From assembly GCF_039531105.1 (NCBI RefSeq), contig NZ_BAAAPK010000001.1:2542001-2606000 (forward strand): 64,000 nucleotides of DNA, given 5' to 3'. Shown piece after piece: positions 6,610-15,285 of the stretch. This DNA comes from Microbacterium lacus. GTDB taxonomy: Bacteria; Actinomycetota; Actinomycetes; Actinomycetales; Microbacteriaceae. Position 1 is the stretch's first letter, and every line of letters begins with the position of its first letter. The notes under the pieces are model-generated. The model saw nothing but the letters and a program-made list of their open reading frames with translations, ran no database searches and was not told where the DNA came from. Made by a program: the position numbers and the translations under genes.

Positions 6610-8049
6610 TTGACTGACGAGCTGGCACAAGCAACGAACTCGGATTCCTACTCGGAGTTCGAAACCTGGTACTCCAAGTTGACGACATCGACGTTGCACT
6701 ACGCGCGGGAATCGGCCCTGCGGATGCTTGAAGAGCTTCTCGACGAGAATGTGCCGCCTCTCGACCGAGGCCGCTTTCGGGTCACAGGTTCGAGGGTGAA
6801 GTCTGCCCAACGGCTTTACAAGAAGACTCGTCTGGAGAAGTACCGGAGCAAGATCTCGTTGTGGTCCGATGTGCCTGACGTCATTGACGACCTCGTTGGC
6901 ATCCGGCTCGTGTGTAACAACTTGTCCGACATCGAAGTTTTCTCCGAGATTGTCAGCGCACTTCCTTTGTACGCGGAAGAAATCGCGGTCCCGATGGCGG
7001 TCGAACCAAAGTCAGTTCGCGACTATTTCGCGACCCCAAAGGAGACTGGGTATCGGGCCTACCATGTCAACCTTGTGGTTCTCGTGCCTCGCCTGAGCGC
7101 TCATGTTCCAGTTCGCGTCGAAGTGCAGGTGCGGACCCTGCTCCAGGACGGGTGGGGAGAACTCACTCACGAAGACACCTACAAGCCGGGTTCTGTGGTT
7201 CCAGAGTGGATCACACGCATGTCTCTGCGTATGGCTGAGCTTCTCGCCGCGGTGGACAGCATTGCCCAGGACGTTCGCGAGCAGCTCGACATCGAAGCCG
7301 CACGGACGGTCGCGGGCGAATCAAGCAGGCCTGGTGGGGCGAAGTCTGCGCCCTCCACGAACCTCTCGACTGTTGCAGCTAGCGCGCCTAACGAAATGTT
7401 TGCTCCACTTAGTGCCGCTCTGAATTCGATCCTGAAGGATCTGGATCGACCGCGTCCACTCGCCAGCATCTCGCAATTGTTGGTCTCACAGTTCGGAAGT
7501 GAGATCGCTCCGGAATGGGGTGGGACCGGATCCTTCAAGACGTTCGTCGAGTCGGCGGCACCCGCGGCCATGGTGACGGGACCACCTCCGGGATACGTGC
7601 ACCCGCTGGGGAAGAATGTTCCGGAAGATTGGGAGTCAGATTGGGTTGGCGCAGCGGAACGCGGAGATCTCCCACCGGTTGTCCAGGAGCTTGCACGATA
7701 CGAACGGGGACTCCCGCGCGTGTCTCGATCGAGGGTGCAACACACCATCGAAGCCCTCGTCGAGGCGTTGCGTCGCAGGGAAGACCTGCAAACCCTCACA
7801 CGCGACGACATCGAACTTATCGCGCGCGAAGCCGTCGACAGCGCAGGAAGAGCTGGACGTCTCGTTGTGCGACCGCACGTCGTGTACATGTTGACGGTGC
7901 TGCGGAAGGCGGATGCCCTGACTCCCGACGTTTCAGCGATAAGCGTCGCAGCTGTCCTTGATGAGCACTTGTCTGCTCGCGGAATCGAAAGCGGGCTACC
8001 TGAGACAGAACTGACCGAACAACTGAGCGAATGGCTCATGCCAGGCTGA
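6610..8049 (+). CDS. RelA/SpoT nucleotidyltransferase-domain protein
   Basis: A 479-aa protein whose first 215 or so residues are a RelA/SpoT synthetase domain. This fold transfers pyrophosphate from ATP to a nucleotide, or in related toxins to tRNA. Visible motifs are GSRVKSAQRLYKKTR (60-74), DLVGIRL (94-100, with the metal-binding Asp), TGYRAYH (146-152), EVQVRT (171-176, with the catalytic Glu) and WGELTHE (182-188). No hydrolase (HD) domain is present. The C-terminal half of about 260 residues is unrecognised and ends in an alpha-helical stretch. The start is a TTG with GGGG before it; no ATG fits the frame upstream of the domain. It lies 140 bases before an OLD-family ATPase on the same strand inside a defence island, so a phage-triggered toxin or signalling role is plausible. 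Housekeeping (p)ppGpp synthesis is less likely. Confidence 0.88.
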   Translation: MTDELAQATNSDSYSEFETWYSKLTTSTLHYARESALRMLEELLDENVPPLDRGRFRVTGSRVKSAQRLYKKTRLEKYRSKISLWSDVPDVIDDLVGIRLVCNNLSDIEVFSEIVSALPLYAEEIAVPMAVEPKSVRDYFATPKETGYRAYHVNLVVLVPRLSAHVPVRVEVQVRTLLQDGWGELTHEDTYKPGSVVPEWITRMSLRMAELLAAVDSIAQDVREQLDIEAARTVAGESSRPGGAKSAPSTNLSTVAASAPNEMFAPLSAALNSILKDLDRPRPLASISQLLVSQFGSEIAPEWGGTGSFKTFVESAAPAAMVTGPPPGYVHPLGKNVPEDWESDWVGAAERGDLPPVVQELARYERGLPRVSRSRVQHTIEALVEALRRREDLQTLTRDDIELIAREAVDSAGRAGRLVVRPHVVYMLTVLRKADALTPDVSAISVAAVLDEHLSARGIESGLPETELTEQLSEWLMPG

Positions 8050-8189
8050 GCGCGATGGCTCGGTAACGCATTCTGCAATAACGTAACGCCCGAACGGCCT
8101 TGGTTGAGGTGTCGCGTGCGGCTGTCCTCCGCCGCGTGGTTCGGTGTCGGTCCGCTCGCCGAGTCGACGACCCTGCCAGAATCTCCCGC

Positions 8190-9962
8190 ATGGGTCTTTC
8201 AGACTTCGCGGGATTCGGCGTCGCGGGCTACCGATCGTTCGGCGCTGACGATCACGTTGCCGTATTCGGTCCGATGACGAAGATTCATCTGGTCGTTGGA
8301 CAGAACAACACGGGCAAATCGAACGCGCTGCACTTCATGGCAGATGTCTTGACGGCGCTGCGGGCAGGAGACGGGCGAGGCACGCTTGTTGGGCTCTACC
8401 CCGGCGGACTCGACCTGCCAGCTGGCTGGCAGACCGACCGAACCCGGTTGATCTCAATCGGACTCCATCTGACGGAATCTGTGCGCACTGCCATGCGGTT
8501 CAATGACGAGATCGTCCGCAACTGGTTGCAGACGGATGCATACACGCGAGGTTTCGCGGACACAGTTTGGCTCGATCTTGAGATCTTGCCGGACATATCA
8601 GGCGGCGCCTTTGCAGCCCGTCTGAGTCGTGACCAAGCGGAAGCTGCAGGACGTGAGCAGACGCCATTCGTGACCGGACATCTGCACCAGATTTCGCTCA
8701 ACCTTACGACCGGCGCGTCTAGTGATCCCAATCAGAACCTCGAGAACATCCTTCGTGCGTGGCGGCCGTGGCAATGGATTCCCGAAGTCGGCTGGGTTGA
8801 CGCCATCCGTGAGATCACCTCGGGCGAGAGCGAGGAATACTTCCGGAACGGGGCCGGCCTTGTGGCTCAGTTGGCGCGCCTAGAACGACCAGGATTCGCG
8901 ACTCACGCTGAAGACACCGCTCGTTTTGAGGCGCTGCAAGCGTTCGTCCGGGACGTCTTAGAAGACCCGGAGGCCGGTATCCAGATCCCTGACGCGAAGG
9001 ACACGGTGCTTATACGGACTCGCCGCGGGGTGATGGAATTGGACAAGGTTGGGACGGGCATTGGCGAGGTGATCTTCCTCGCAGCCGTCTCAACGACCAC
9101 CAGCGAGAAGCTGATTTGCATCGAGGAGCCGGAAGTACACCTTCATCCGACGCTTCAGAAGAAGCTAATCACCTACCTTCATGAGCACACAGGCAATCGC
9201 TACTTAATGTCAACGCACTCGGCTCAACTCTTGAACGCAGAGATCTCGACGATCACCCACATCGAAATGCCCGAGACATGGTCGATTGCTCAGCCCGTCA
9301 TTAAGCCAGCCGATTTGGCGCGGGTTGCTTCCGACCTTGGCAACCGGGCATCGGATCTCGTCCAGTCCAATTTCGTTGTGTGGGTTGAGGGGCCCTCCGA
9401 CCGCCTCTATGTCAGGCACTGGCTCGAACAATGCGATCCCGGTCTCACAGAGGGAGCGCACTACTCGATCATGTTCTATGGCGGGGCGCTGCTGAGCCAT
9501 CTCACGGCGGATGACGAGGAGGTAAGCGACTTCATCCACCTCCTCCGCATCAATCGAAATCTCGCGGTGGTAATCGACTCGGACAGAGCATCCGCGGCCG
9601 ACGACCTGAATGCCACAAAGAACCGTGTCTTGGCTGAACTCGAGGCGATTTCAGCGCCCGCGCTCGTCACGGCCGGCTACACCATAGAAAACTACGTGCC
9701 TCGGACCGCGCTCAAGGCGGCGGTGGAAGAGCTCTACCCCGATCACACGTACTCGATGCCCTCGGGCGACTACCGATCCCCATTAGGAAAACCCTTCCAG
9801 GGCAAGAAGACGCGGCCGAGCAAAATGTCGGTGGCCAGGTATGTGACCGAAGACAGGATCGCTTGGGAAGAGTGGCCTGAGGGCCTTCGCGACCAAATCC
9901 AGTCCCTTGCTGGGGCAATTCGGGCGGCGAACAGCTTGCCTCCGCAGGACCGAACCACCTAG
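8190..9962 (+). CDS. OLD-family AAA ATPase / TOPRIM endonuclease
   Basis: A 590-aa protein combining an SMC-like ABC ATPase with a C-terminal TOPRIM nuclease domain, as in OLD and GajA. Walker A is GQNNTGKSN at about 37-45 and Walker B is LICIEEPEVHLHP at about 308-320. The TOPRIM acidic motifs are VWVEGPSDRLYV (about 396-407) and VVIDSDR (about 459). The ATG at 8190 is preferred because the ATPase fold begins right after it; the frame is open from 8100. No GajB-type UvrD helicase follows, so this is not a standard Gabija operon. The partner on the same strand is the RelA/SpoT-domain gene. DNA cleavage or nicking under nucleotide control is the family expectation. Confidence 0.9.
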   Translation: MGLSDFAGFGVAGYRSFGADDHVAVFGPMTKIHLVVGQNNTGKSNALHFMADVLTALRAGDGRGTLVGLYPGGLDLPAGWQTDRTRLISIGLHLTESVRTAMRFNDEIVRNWLQTDAYTRGFADTVWLDLEILPDISGGAFAARLSRDQAEAAGREQTPFVTGHLHQISLNLTTGASSDPNQNLENILRAWRPWQWIPEVGWVDAIREITSGESEEYFRNGAGLVAQLARLERPGFATHAEDTARFEALQAFVRDVLEDPEAGIQIPDAKDTVLIRTRRGVMELDKVGTGIGEVIFLAAVSTTTSEKLICIEEPEVHLHPTLQKKLITYLHEHTGNRYLMSTHSAQLLNAEISTITHIEMPETWSIAQPVIKPADLARVASDLGNRASDLVQSNFVVWVEGPSDRLYVRHWLEQCDPGLTEGAHYSIMFYGGALLSHLTADDEEVSDFIHLLRINRNLAVVIDSDRASAADDLNATKNRVLAELEAISAPALVTAGYTIENYVPRTALKAAVEELYPDHTYSMPSGDYRSPLGKPFQGKKTRPSKMSVARYVTEDRIAWEEWPEGLRDQIQSLAGAIRAANSLPPQDRTT

Positions 9963-10555
9963 AACGCCGGCCAAGCTGAACCAAGTCCCGCACTGATTCG
10001 AATCTCTCGCTCGCGGTCTTCGGACTACGACTACGGGCCTAACGCTGATGGGCCGACAGAGGACGGTTTAGCAAGCCTTCGCCGTCAGCGGCAATTGCCC
10101 GCGCCCGCGAGCCGGTCCATATCCGTGCAGTGCCCAGAAAACGCGGCTCGCGGGCGGCCTGAGCGCGTGCGTTTGGCATTCCTACCCGAGCCCCGGCGAC
10201 GAGGTTGGGAACAATAGTCTCGCTGAACGGACAGCAAAGAGCTGAAAGACCGGCAAGCTGGCATCAGCGTCAAGCGCGCCCGAGTTCCACCTCTGAAGCC
10301 AGCCCGGGTTGATGAGTGCTCGTCGATGCATCAACGACCTCCTCGTTCGTCGCCGTTCGGGCGCGCCACGAGACTAGGAGGTTCCGAACGCGGTCATAGG
10401 TGCTCGGCCCCGTCTGGCGCCAGGCTGCTGTCGTTCGAGGGCAGCCTGGCGGCCGATGTCGTCGCCGCTATCGCGAGGACGCCCGTCCCGACCTCGCTGG
10501 GCTCGATTTGATCGAATAGCATCGGGCCTAGTCGGCGCAGGCCAAGGATCGGGCT
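9963..10555. other. Intergenic region with a long-stem hairpin and repeat copy
   Basis: No convincing gene. A 12-bp perfect stem (CGCCCGCGAGCC at 10102-10113, GGCTCGCGGGCG at 10145-10156) encloses a 31-base loop. The loop contains TATCCGTGCAGTGC, which resembles the GATCCCTA-type repeat found elsewhere in the accessory block. The rest looks featureless. Confidence 0.55.
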
Positions 10556-11086
10556 ATGGTGCAAAGCGTGACGGAAGACCAACGCGCGTTCTGGAGTGCA
10601 GTCGTCCAAATCATCCCGGTTCTATTGCTGGCATTGGTCGTCGAGGCACGCATCCTCGCCTTCAGTCGCGAAGACGCCGCGAAGTTCTGGGCAAACGAAG
10701 CCGCCCGCATGGTCAAGTTGGTGCAGACGAAGAAGCTCCGTGGCATCTGGCGGTCTGCGATAGCAGCGTTGTGGTCGAACCTGCTATTCGTCCGACGGCA
10801 CCTAACTGGCCCGGTGGTAATGATCGCGTGCGTTGCGCTCATGGCTACTGCTGAGTTCGTGGGACTGCTGGCGTTGGCACGGGGCAGTGATCTTGGGAAT
10901 TTGTGGACGGCGGTCGCGGCAACCGCCGTATTGCTCGGGATGGCGCAGGTGGCTATCGCGCCCGTCCTCCAACGCACGATGCTCGCCTTAGCCCGCGCGA
11001 TGCCGCGAGTGACTGACGTTGAAGCGGCGCTGGACGGTCTGGAGCGACGCCGACCCGGCGAAAGCGAGACTCCTCAGTGCAAGTGA
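10556..11086 (+). CDS. Small multi-pass membrane protein, hypothetical
   Basis: A 176-aa protein, not recognised. Hydrophobic segments at about 13-30 (SAVVQIIPVLLLALVVEA), 83-103 (LTGPVVMIACVALMATAEFV) and 113-135 (LWTAVAATAVLLGMAQVAIA) suggest three membrane passes with short charged connectors. The start is the ATG at 10556. It stands alone between repeat copies at about 10102 and 11176. Confidence 0.65.
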   Translation: MVQSVTEDQRAFWSAVVQIIPVLLLALVVEARILAFSREDAAKFWANEAARMVKLVQTKKLRGIWRSAIAALWSNLLFVRRHLTGPVVMIACVALMATAEFVGLLALARGSDLGNLWTAVAATAVLLGMAQVAIAPVLQRTMLALARAMPRVTDVEAALDGLERRRPGESETPQCK

Positions 11087-11528
11087 GCTCAAGATCTCGC
11101 CACTTCGTCGTCGGCATCACCGCCGAAAGTCAATTCTTTCCTCACCTCGCAGGCTCAGATGGCGCGAGAGTTTCCGATCCCCGCACGCACAGCGCTCGGT
11201 GAGGGGCCGGCTGTCGGGCACTGGGATACAGGGCAATGGAGGAGGTTCTCCCGGACTAAGTCGATCAACTTGTCGAAGTGGATCAGCTGCACGCCGAACG
11301 CAGCGGACGGCCGCCCAACCATTTGGCAAGTGAGGTTCTGGGACACGTTCTGAGCAACGATGGGGGGGCGATAGCCGGTGCGGTCACGCGGCTACCTTCG
11401 CCGTGGCAATGAAATGGTTCTTCAAGGCTGGGAGCACCAACCGCGAAGGCCCCTAGGACGGTCCTCCTCGGATACTGGTGACGCGATTGTGCACAACCGT
11501 CTCGTAGACGGCTCCTTTATGGCGACAC
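11087..11528. other. Intergenic stretch with a GATCCC-type repeat copy
   Basis: No firm gene. A copy of the dispersed repeat starts at 11176 (GATCCCCGCACGCACAGCGC, then TCGGTGAGG). A minus-strand frame at 11155-11346 has a protein-like stretch (LIHFDKLIDLVRENLLHCPV) and may be a decayed or very small gene. I do not annotate it as a CDS. Confidence 0.4.
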
Positions 11529-11855
11529 TCACGACCAATCCTGGATTGTGCCGAGTGCGCCGTGGAGACGGTCCCTGATGCCACCGGGACCGGTCCATGT
11601 GACCGCAGGAGACGCGTCGACATCCGCCTCGAGGTAGCGGAGCGCAGCAATCGCGGAAGCGCGGCCCACAGCCCGCGTTCCGATGCGTGCGGCCTCGGGG
11701 GGTGGGTACCCCTGCTCAATCGCGATGGTGTAAGCGCTCGTGAAAATCTCCTCGACCTCATCGTTCGAAAGCATTGGGCTCCGGAAGACCATCGGCCGCA
11801 CTCCGTTCTGGATCGCTGGCGGGCTACTCCCAAGGTTGGCACGCACCATAGTCAC
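11529..11855 (-). CDS. Hypothetical protein, about 108 aa
   Basis: Not recognised. The product has a convincing mixed helical composition (SNDEVEEIFTSAYTIAIEQG, then PPPEAARIGTRAVGRASAIA) and no shadowing frame of a better gene. Possible starts are the ATG at 11855 or in-frame ATGs nearer MVFRSPML. An inverted copy of the GATCCC repeat lies just upstream on its strand (11894-11870). That repeat abuts the IS30 element, so the gene's promoter may have been altered by the insertion. Confidence 0.6.
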   Translation of the reverse strand: MTMVRANLGSSPPAIQNGVRPMVFRSPMLSNDEVEEIFTSAYTIAIEQGYPPPEAARIGTRAVGRASAIAALRYLEADVDASPAVTWTGPGGIRDRLHGALGTIQDWS

Positions 11856-11892
11856 CGCGGTAACTGAATCAACGCATCGCCCGATTGGCGAT

Positions 11893-13110
11893 CCTTGGGT
11901 TCTTGCGGTGGTCGCAACACTTGCTGAATGGAGAGTGTTGTGGCGGAGTTGCCGTTGAGGTTTCGGTTGGATGTAGTCCAGCTGGCGTGGGAAGGATTCC
12001 AGGTCGGGCAGTTCGCGAGCGAGGTGGGCGAGCGGATCGGGGTGAACCGGACGACGGCCAAACGGATGCTCGTCGCTGCCGGCGGTGTCAGGCCTCGGCG
12101 TGGCCGGAACCTGCAGGGCCGGTATCTCTCGTTCGCCGAGCGGGAGGAGATCTCGGTCGGCATCGCCGCAGGTGAATCGGTGCGCTCGATCGCCCGACGG
12201 ATCGGGCGTGCGCCGTCAACGGTTTCGCGGGAGTTGACCCGTAACGCGGTGCGTGGCCGGTATCGCGCGTCGACCGCGCAGATGGCCGCGATGGGCCGCG
12301 CGGTCAGACCGAAGCCGACGAAGCTGGCGACCAACGTGCGGCTGCGTGCAAGGGTGGAAGCTGACTTGGCTAAGCGTCGATCGCCGGAGCAGATCGCCGG
12401 TCGACTGCGTCGAGAGTTCCCCGACGACCCGGAGATGCACGTGAGCACGGAGACGATCTACCAGTCGCTCTACGTGCAGTCCCGGGGTGCGTTGAAGCAG
12501 GAGCTGACCCGGTATTTGCGCACCGGGCGGGGGCTGCGCCATCCCAGCCGGAAGGTGGGGCAGCGCAAGAACCGGATCCCGAACATGGTGAACATCGCGG
12601 AGCGTCCGCCGGAGGCGGGCGACCGTGCGGTTCCGGGGAGTTGGGAAGGTGACCTCATCATCGGCGCGGGGAACTTGTCGGCGATCGGCACGCTAGTGGA
12701 ACGGCATTCGAACTTCACGATGCTCGTGCACCTGCCCGACGGTTACAAGCCCGACCAGGTCGCGCCAGCGCTGACGAGGAAGATCCAGCAGCTTCCGGTG
12801 CAGCTGCGCGGGGCGCTGACCTGGGATCAAGGGCCGGAGATGCGCGACTGGGAGAAAGTGCGCATCGACACCGGCATCGACGTGTTCTTCTGCGACCCGC
12901 ACTCGCCATGGCAGCGCGGCATCAACGAGAACACGAATGGGCTGCTGCGGCAGTACTTTCCAAAAGGCACGAACCTTGGCGGGTTCACCGAGAGAGAGCT
13001 CGATGCCGTCGCCCGAGAACTCAACGACCGCCCCCGCAAACGCCTCGAGTTTCAGACCCCGAATGAGATCATCAGATCAGTCCTGTTGCGATGACCGCTT
13101 GAATCCGCCG
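11893..13110 (+). mobile_element. IS30-family insertion sequence
   Basis: An element of about 1.2 kb with one transposase. Imperfect terminal inverted repeats are visible: left GGTTCTTGCGGTGGTCGCAACA (to 11919) against the right end 13084-13103 read inward as TTCAAGCGGTCATCGCAACA. GATC lies at both outer edges (11890 and 13110). Exact ends and target duplication are uncertain. Both flanks resemble halves of the dispersed GATCCC repeat in opposite orientation. Confidence 0.75.
11928..13094 (+). CDS. IS30-family transposase
   Basis: DDE transposase of 388 aa. The N-terminus carries two HTH regions, the second being the IS30 type (YLSFAEREEISVGIAAGESV, then RSIARRIGRAPSTVSREL). A catalytic rve-type core follows, with acidic residues in SWEGDLIIG, TWDQGPEM and INENTNGLLRQYFPKG. 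Length and order match full-length IS30 transposases, and no frameshift is apparent. The ATG at 11928 lies just inside the left terminal repeat. Confidence 0.93.
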   Translation: MESVVAELPLRFRLDVVQLAWEGFQVGQFASEVGERIGVNRTTAKRMLVAAGGVRPRRGRNLQGRYLSFAEREEISVGIAAGESVRSIARRIGRAPSTVSRELTRNAVRGRYRASTAQMAAMGRAVRPKPTKLATNVRLRARVEADLAKRRSPEQIAGRLRREFPDDPEMHVSTETIYQSLYVQSRGALKQELTRYLRTGRGLRHPSRKVGQRKNRIPNMVNIAERPPEAGDRAVPGSWEGDLIIGAGNLSAIGTLVERHSNFTMLVHLPDGYKPDQVAPALTRKIQQLPVQLRGALTWDQGPEMRDWEKVRIDTGIDVFFCDPHSPWQRGINENTNGLLRQYFPKGTNLGGFTERELDAVARELNDRPRKRLEFQTPNEIIRSVLLR

Positions 13111-13170
13111 ATCCCTATCCGTGCGCTGCGGGAATGAGGTGGTTCGCGGGCGCTCGTGAGCGCGTGCGTC
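13110..13170 (+). repeat. GATCCC-type dispersed repeat copy
   Basis: Begins GATCCCTATCCGTGCGCTGC at the right edge of the IS30 element and continues with the GCGCTCGTGAGCGC hairpin (GCGCTC-GT-GAGCGC) and GCGTGCG. Related copies lie at about 10118 (degenerate), 11176, 11894 (minus), 14269, 14946, 15811 and 18755. The shared core is GATCCCTAA-CGGGC-GTGCGCG with variable tails. Confidence 0.6.
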
Positions 13171-13347
13171 TGGAATTCTCTTGCGGGCGCGTTGTGTTTG
13201 GTGGTGACGATGTTCGGTTGCGGTCGACGTAGCCCAATGTGGCTGTTGTGGCGCGTTGATTGGCTCGCTTGAGGAGGACTCGGCGGCGCAGTCCGATACA
13301 GGTAGGGTCGACTGAATTGGGGAGCTCCGTCCCCTGCATCTTGGGGG

Positions 13348-14113
13348 ATGAGCATGCCGAAGTCGACCGCGCCACTTGACGGACTCACGCCTCCGCCCGC
13401 AGGCGGACCTCGACCGGCGAAGCGACGTCTACCCCCGTGGGCGTGGATCGTCATTGCAGCAGGTGTCTTCGGCTTCGCTGTGCTCCTATCGCCGATCTTC
13501 GCTGTCCTGTTCCTCGTCGTGCTCATCACGGGGATCGTCGGCCTTGTGCGCAACAAGCCGACGTGGCTGCGGTTCCGAAGCCGCAAGGTCGCGACCTGGG
13601 TGACCGCGACCGCCGCCGTCGGATTCTTGATGACAGGTAGTCTCGCAAACGCCCTGCTCACACGGTCCCCGGAGACGGAGGCGAGCCAGGCCCATCACGC
13701 TCGTCTCCGTCGATGGCCGCGACGACACCGACCAGTACGGCCGGCTGCTTCGGTACGTCAGAGTCGGCGGTCAGGACGCCGGTTCGCACATGCTCAGCAC
13801 AGGTTGGGCGATCGCTCGATACAACGGCCGCGACGGCTACGGTACCCACCCTCTCCAGTCGGAGTACATCGGCCTGGATGGTGAGCACGAGATGCCCGCT
13901 CAGCCCGCAGCAGAGCCGGAACCGGCGCCGGCCGAGCCCGCGCCCGCCGAACCCATGCCGTTCGTCGAACCGGCTGCACCAGCCACTGACCCGCAGTTCC
14001 GCACCTGCGGCGAGGCCAACGACAACGGCTACGGCGACTACCAGGCCGGGGTGGACCCTGAATACAACTGGTATCAGGATCGCGACAACGACGGCTGGGT
14101 CTGCGAAAGGTAG
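13348..14113 (+). pseudogene. Broken membrane-anchored thermonuclease-like / excalibur protein
   Basis: The first frame (from ATG 13348) encodes an N-terminal membrane anchor with three hydrophobic stretches and runs to about residue 110 (TRSPETEAS). At about 13680 the sensible coding shifts to the next frame. This reads PITLVSVDGRDDTDQYGRLL and LSTGWAIARYNGRDGYG, the end of a staphylococcal-nuclease-like domain. A Pro/Ala/Glu linker and a C-terminal excalibur Ca-binding motif (DRDNDGWVCER) follow. Most of the nuclease core, including its N-terminal catalytic half, is missing at the join. This looks like a deletion plus frameshift, not a simple sequencing slip. Confidence 0.75.
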
Positions 14114-14268
14114 CCATCCGTTCCCGCGCGCCAGCACCCCCCAAGAGCTATGCGAGCGGTTCGGAAGTACATGGCCTCATCTGCGTCGACGGCGCGCCGC
14201 GCCGTCCCGGGACCGCAACCAATCGCCTCGAGCGAGTCAAGGCTGATGCCGAGTTGTCCTCCCCAACG

Positions 14269-14329
14269 GATCCCTAATCGGGCAGTGCTCGGTGGAGGGA
14301 CGTCGCTTGCGGGACCTAGCGCGCTCGTT
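14269..14329 (+). repeat. GATCCC-type dispersed repeat copy
   Basis: GATCCCTAATCGGGCAGTGC, then TCGGTGGAGGGACGTCGC and GGGACCTAGCGCGCT. This copy is closest to the one at 18755, sharing GATCCCTAA.CGGGC, GGAGG.ACGTCGC and GGGACC.A.CGCGCT. It lies 130 bases before the next gene. Confidence 0.65.
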
Positions 14330-14398
14330 CGACATCCCTATTGCCTTCGCTGCCCGGAAAGCAGTGCGCGCGACGCTTCATCATGTGAGCATGGTGAA

Positions 14399-14971
14399 AT
14401 GCGCGGCATGAAGGACGATGAGCGCCGCCTTCGGATCGCGAATCAGGCCTACGACTTCATCGAATCCGAAGTGCGTCCGCACTTGGTGTCCGGCGGACGA
14501 TTGTGGTCGAAGGGATCCGGGGGCCATCCGAGCCGGCTCCGTACGATTCTGAGCGGCTTGGACGCTGAGCACGAGGTGATGTTCACTACTGACGCTGCGA
14601 TCCGGCTGCCGAAGCGTCAGCGCGTAGTGGAGCATGTGATCCCGTTCAAGCGGATAATCATCGAACTTGTCGACCCTAGGCAAGCTGACCCGCGCTCGAA
14701 CTCGGGCGTCGAGCCAATCGCTGGGGGCCCCGCCACATCTCCGGAGCACTTGCTCGAAATCTTCGATCGGATGATCCAGAAGTGTTGGGTAACGCACGAC
14801 GAACACGAACGTCTCAATCGCGCGGGCGCAAGTCTCCAATGGGATGCCCCCGACGGGGACGGGTGGGCGCGCTACCGGAGCGCTGCCGTCCTCGCGCATC
14901 GCGTCCAGCCGACGGACAGTTCGCGCGCCCATAGCGCGAGGATCGGATCCCCAAACGAGCGATGCGCGTAG
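14399..14971 (+). CDS. Hypothetical protein, about 190 aa
   Basis: Not recognised. The body has a soluble mixed alpha/beta look with a conspicuous VVEHVIPFKRIIIELVD segment. Further on comes a helical part with EIFDRMIQKCWVTHDEHERL. The last 20 residues run into a copy of the dispersed repeat (14946), so the natural C-terminus may have been lost or replaced. The start is the ATG at 14399, or 14408 three codons later. The open frame back to 14150 overlaps the repeat copy and is not credible. Confidence 0.6.
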   Translation: MRGMKDDERRLRIANQAYDFIESEVRPHLVSGGRLWSKGSGGHPSRLRTILSGLDAEHEVMFTTDAAIRLPKRQRVVEHVIPFKRIIIELVDPRQADPRSNSGVEPIAGGPATSPEHLLEIFDRMIQKCWVTHDEHERLNRAGASLQWDAPDGDGWARYRSAAVLAHRVQPTDSSRAHSARIGSPNERCA

Positions 14972-14975
14972 ATGC
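14946..14975 (+). repeat. GATCCC-type dispersed repeat copy
   Basis: GATCCCCAAACGAGCGATGC, then GCGTAGATGC. It overlaps the 3' end of the preceding gene. The GCGATGCGCGTAG part is shared with the second half of the copy at 18755. Confidence 0.55.
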
Positions 14976-15032
14976 TTCGTCGTGGGCCCGAGAATCAAAC
15001 CTCCGGACATCCGGTCCTCATCGCCGCTGTCG

Positions 15033-15185
15033 CTACTGGCCTCCGCCAGCTACGTTTGCGCGGCGCAAGAAGAATCGGACGAGCAGGATGATGCCGGCGA
15101 CGATCGCAGCGACGACCACCATCGCGACAACCACCGCTAGCACGAGACCGAGAATCAGCAGAAGTCGCGCCACACCGAGAAGCAT
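15033..15185 (-). CDS. Very small single-pass membrane protein (50 aa)
   Basis: A frame on the minus strand, from the ATG at 15185 to the TAG at 15033, encodes 50 residues. Residues 8-37 are almost entirely Leu, Val, Ala, Ile and Gly (LLLILGLVLAVVVAMVVVAA). They are followed by the basic cap RFFLRR and a short polar tail, a typical one-pass membrane peptide. The ribosome site is weak. The hydrophobic segment with a positive cytoplasmic flank makes it more likely than chance. It could be a toxin-like or accessory peptide; there is no direct evidence. Confidence 0.5.
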   Translation of the reverse strand: MLLGVARLLLILGLVLAVVVAMVVVAAIVAGIILLVRFFLRRANVAGGGQ

Positions 15186-15285
15186 GTCGTCGCAGGCTCG
15201 ATGCGGTCAAATCCGCCGAGCGTGCTCGATCCCTGTGCGGGCGTTCCCCGGTTGAGGGGGTACCCGTTCAGGCCGGCGTGGAGCG

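Noticed and set aside
8190..9962. Gabija system (GajA-GajB)
   Set aside because: The ATPase/TOPRIM protein is GajA-like, but the next gene is not a UvrD-type helicase; the only UvrD-like gene is about 47 kb away in another operon.
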